Shown here: positions 33,030 through 33,193 of the stretch, one piece after another | Numbering within the stretch: position 1 is the stretch's first letter | How the letters are laid out: every line of letters starts with the position of its first letter | Assembly: GCA_947632225.1 (NCBI GenBank) | Contig: CANROM010000004.1 | Location: 1-33,193, forward strand | Origin: an uncultured Clostridia bacterium | GTDB lineage: Bacteria > Bacillota > Clostridia > TANB77 > CAG-465 | Direction: 5' to 3' | DNA: 33,193 bases | The notes under the pieces: model-generated | Seen by the model: the letters and a program-made list of their open reading frames with translations, nothing else | The model's database searches: none | Told to the model about the DNA's origin: nothing | Made by a program: the position numbers and the translations under genes

Positions 33030-33047
33030 ATTATTATATATGAAGGG
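32989..33047 (-). promoter_or_regulatory. 5'-UTR hairpin sequestering the tnpA ribosome site
   Basis: On the minus strand CCCCTTC with AT-rich sequence to GCGAC pairs with GCAAAATTATATATA...GAAGGGG: a stem of about 24 positions with a few mismatches. The paired GAAGGGGG is the only ribosome site of tnpA. IS200 is known to repress its transposase by such a structure; here the arrangement is seen directly. Confidence 0.7.
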
Positions 33048-33083
33048 GTATTTTTTGTCTACTCATCGCTGAAAGCTTTATTG

Positions 33084-33106
33084 AACCCCCAGACTATCTG
33101 GGGGTT
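33084..33106. repeat. Left-end hairpin of the IS200 element
   Basis: A 10-bp perfect stem AACCCCCAGA / TCTGGGGGTT with a 3-nt loop, 4 bp inside the proposed element edge upstream of tnpA. It is a likely TnpA recognition hairpin, and on the plus strand it is followed by TTTT. Confidence 0.75.
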
Positions 33107-33110
33107 TTCT

Positions 33111-33193
33111 ATAAACAAAAATGTCGCTATCGAACACAGACAGCGACACATTTCTATCAACTAAATCAGTAAACACAATTTCTTTGACAGCAT
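33111..33193 (-). pseudogene. 5' flank of the IS-split sigma-like gene, cut by the window edge
   Basis: One minus-strand frame is open from the window edge to the IS (AVKEIVFTDLVDRNVSLS, then VFDSDIFVY) and joins in frame to the region-4 fragment at 32404 if the IS is removed. Only 27 codons are visible, so this is inferred mainly from the frame match and context. The rest lies outside the window. Confidence 0.5.

Larger units (their letters stand above)
32405..33110 (-). mobile_element. IS200-type insertion sequence, tnpA only
   Basis: About 706 bp, close to the roughly 700-bp size of IS200 members. It contains one Y1/HUH transposase gene on the minus strand, an end hairpin on each side (32414-32432 and 33084-33106), no terminal inverted repeats and no target duplication. 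Boundaries are placed where the flanking sigma-like frame becomes continuous; the left end on the minus strand is preceded by TTTAT. Exact ends may be off by one or two bases. No tnpB is present. Confidence 0.8.
29778..33193. mobile_element. Integrase end of a Tn916-like integrative element at tRNA-Arg
   Basis: From the tRNA-Arg(ACG) 3' end outwards come a tyrosine integrase, an excisionase-like small protein, a small unknown protein, a HTH_16-type protein and a sigma-like regulator, all on the minus strand. This is the order of the int-xis-regulator end of Tn916-family elements. The other end is outside the window: no second copy of the tRNA 3' end (GGTTCAAGTCCTGTCGGGTG) is present to the right. 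The left boundary is inferred. If the truncated tRNA at 29532 is the native gene, the element could start at about 29573 instead. Confidence 0.7.

Noticed and set aside
32405-33110. An OMEGA/TnpB system with guide RNA at the IS end
   Set aside because: No tnpB or fragment of it is present; the non-coding hairpins at the end are explained by TnpA recognition.

Overview
The window is very AT-rich and has strong AGGAGG-type ribosome sites, sigma-A-like promoters and many short U-tailed terminators. It carries a low-GC Firmicute gene set: DnaD/DnaI, spore maturation proteins SpmA/SpmB, a YabE-like G5 protein beside ksgA, type II thymidine kinase, and mutS-mutL-miaA. This points to a member of the Clostridia, or a close relative, from a spore-forming lineage. 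I cannot name the species.

Layout. 1-2.7 kb: an MBL-fold hydrolase and a membrane-anchored LURP-one/tubby-like protein. 1.7-5.2 kb (minus): a three-gene set resembling VirB2, VirB6/TrbL and PrgI/VirB3 of type IV secretion, running into a DnaD-like and a DnaI/DnaC-like replication protein. It is preceded by a candidate structured RNA of about 180 nt. 5.6-5.9 kb: a tRNA-Lys/Glu/Thr operon. 6-9.4 kb (minus): a divergent subtilase and two tandem metallophosphoesterase paralogues, one with damaged metal ligands. 9.6-12.5 kb: tdk and two divergently transcribed ATP-grasp paralogues. 12.6-15.3 kb (minus): a GDPD-type phosphodiesterase, ksgA, and a G5/lytic-transglycosylase wall protein. 15.4-18.1 kb (plus): lemA, htpX, dut and an unknown gene. 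18.1-24.9 kb (minus): mutS-mutL-miaA and a HlyD-like protein. 25-27.2 kb (plus): an ECF sigma operon with a probable anti-sigma and two envelope proteins. 27.2-28.8 kb (minus): spmA-spmB and a GNAT-like gene. 28.9-29.8 kb: tRNA-Arg(CCT), tadA, a truncated tRNA-Arg and an intact tRNA-Arg(ACG).

From about 29.8 kb to the right edge lies the integrase end of a Tn916-like integrative element abutting tRNA-Arg(ACG): integrase, excisionase-like protein, a small unknown protein, a structured leader, a HTH_16-type protein and a sigma-factor-like gene. An IS200-type insertion of about 706 bp (tnpA only) splits that sigma gene. The two flanks read in frame if it is cut out exactly.

Most promising for follow-up: the T4SS-like trio with its structured leader; the metallophosphoesterase pair with a likely dead partner; the truncated native tRNA-Arg next to an intact, possibly imported copy; and the IS200 with a sequestered ribosome site inside a mobile-element sigma gene.
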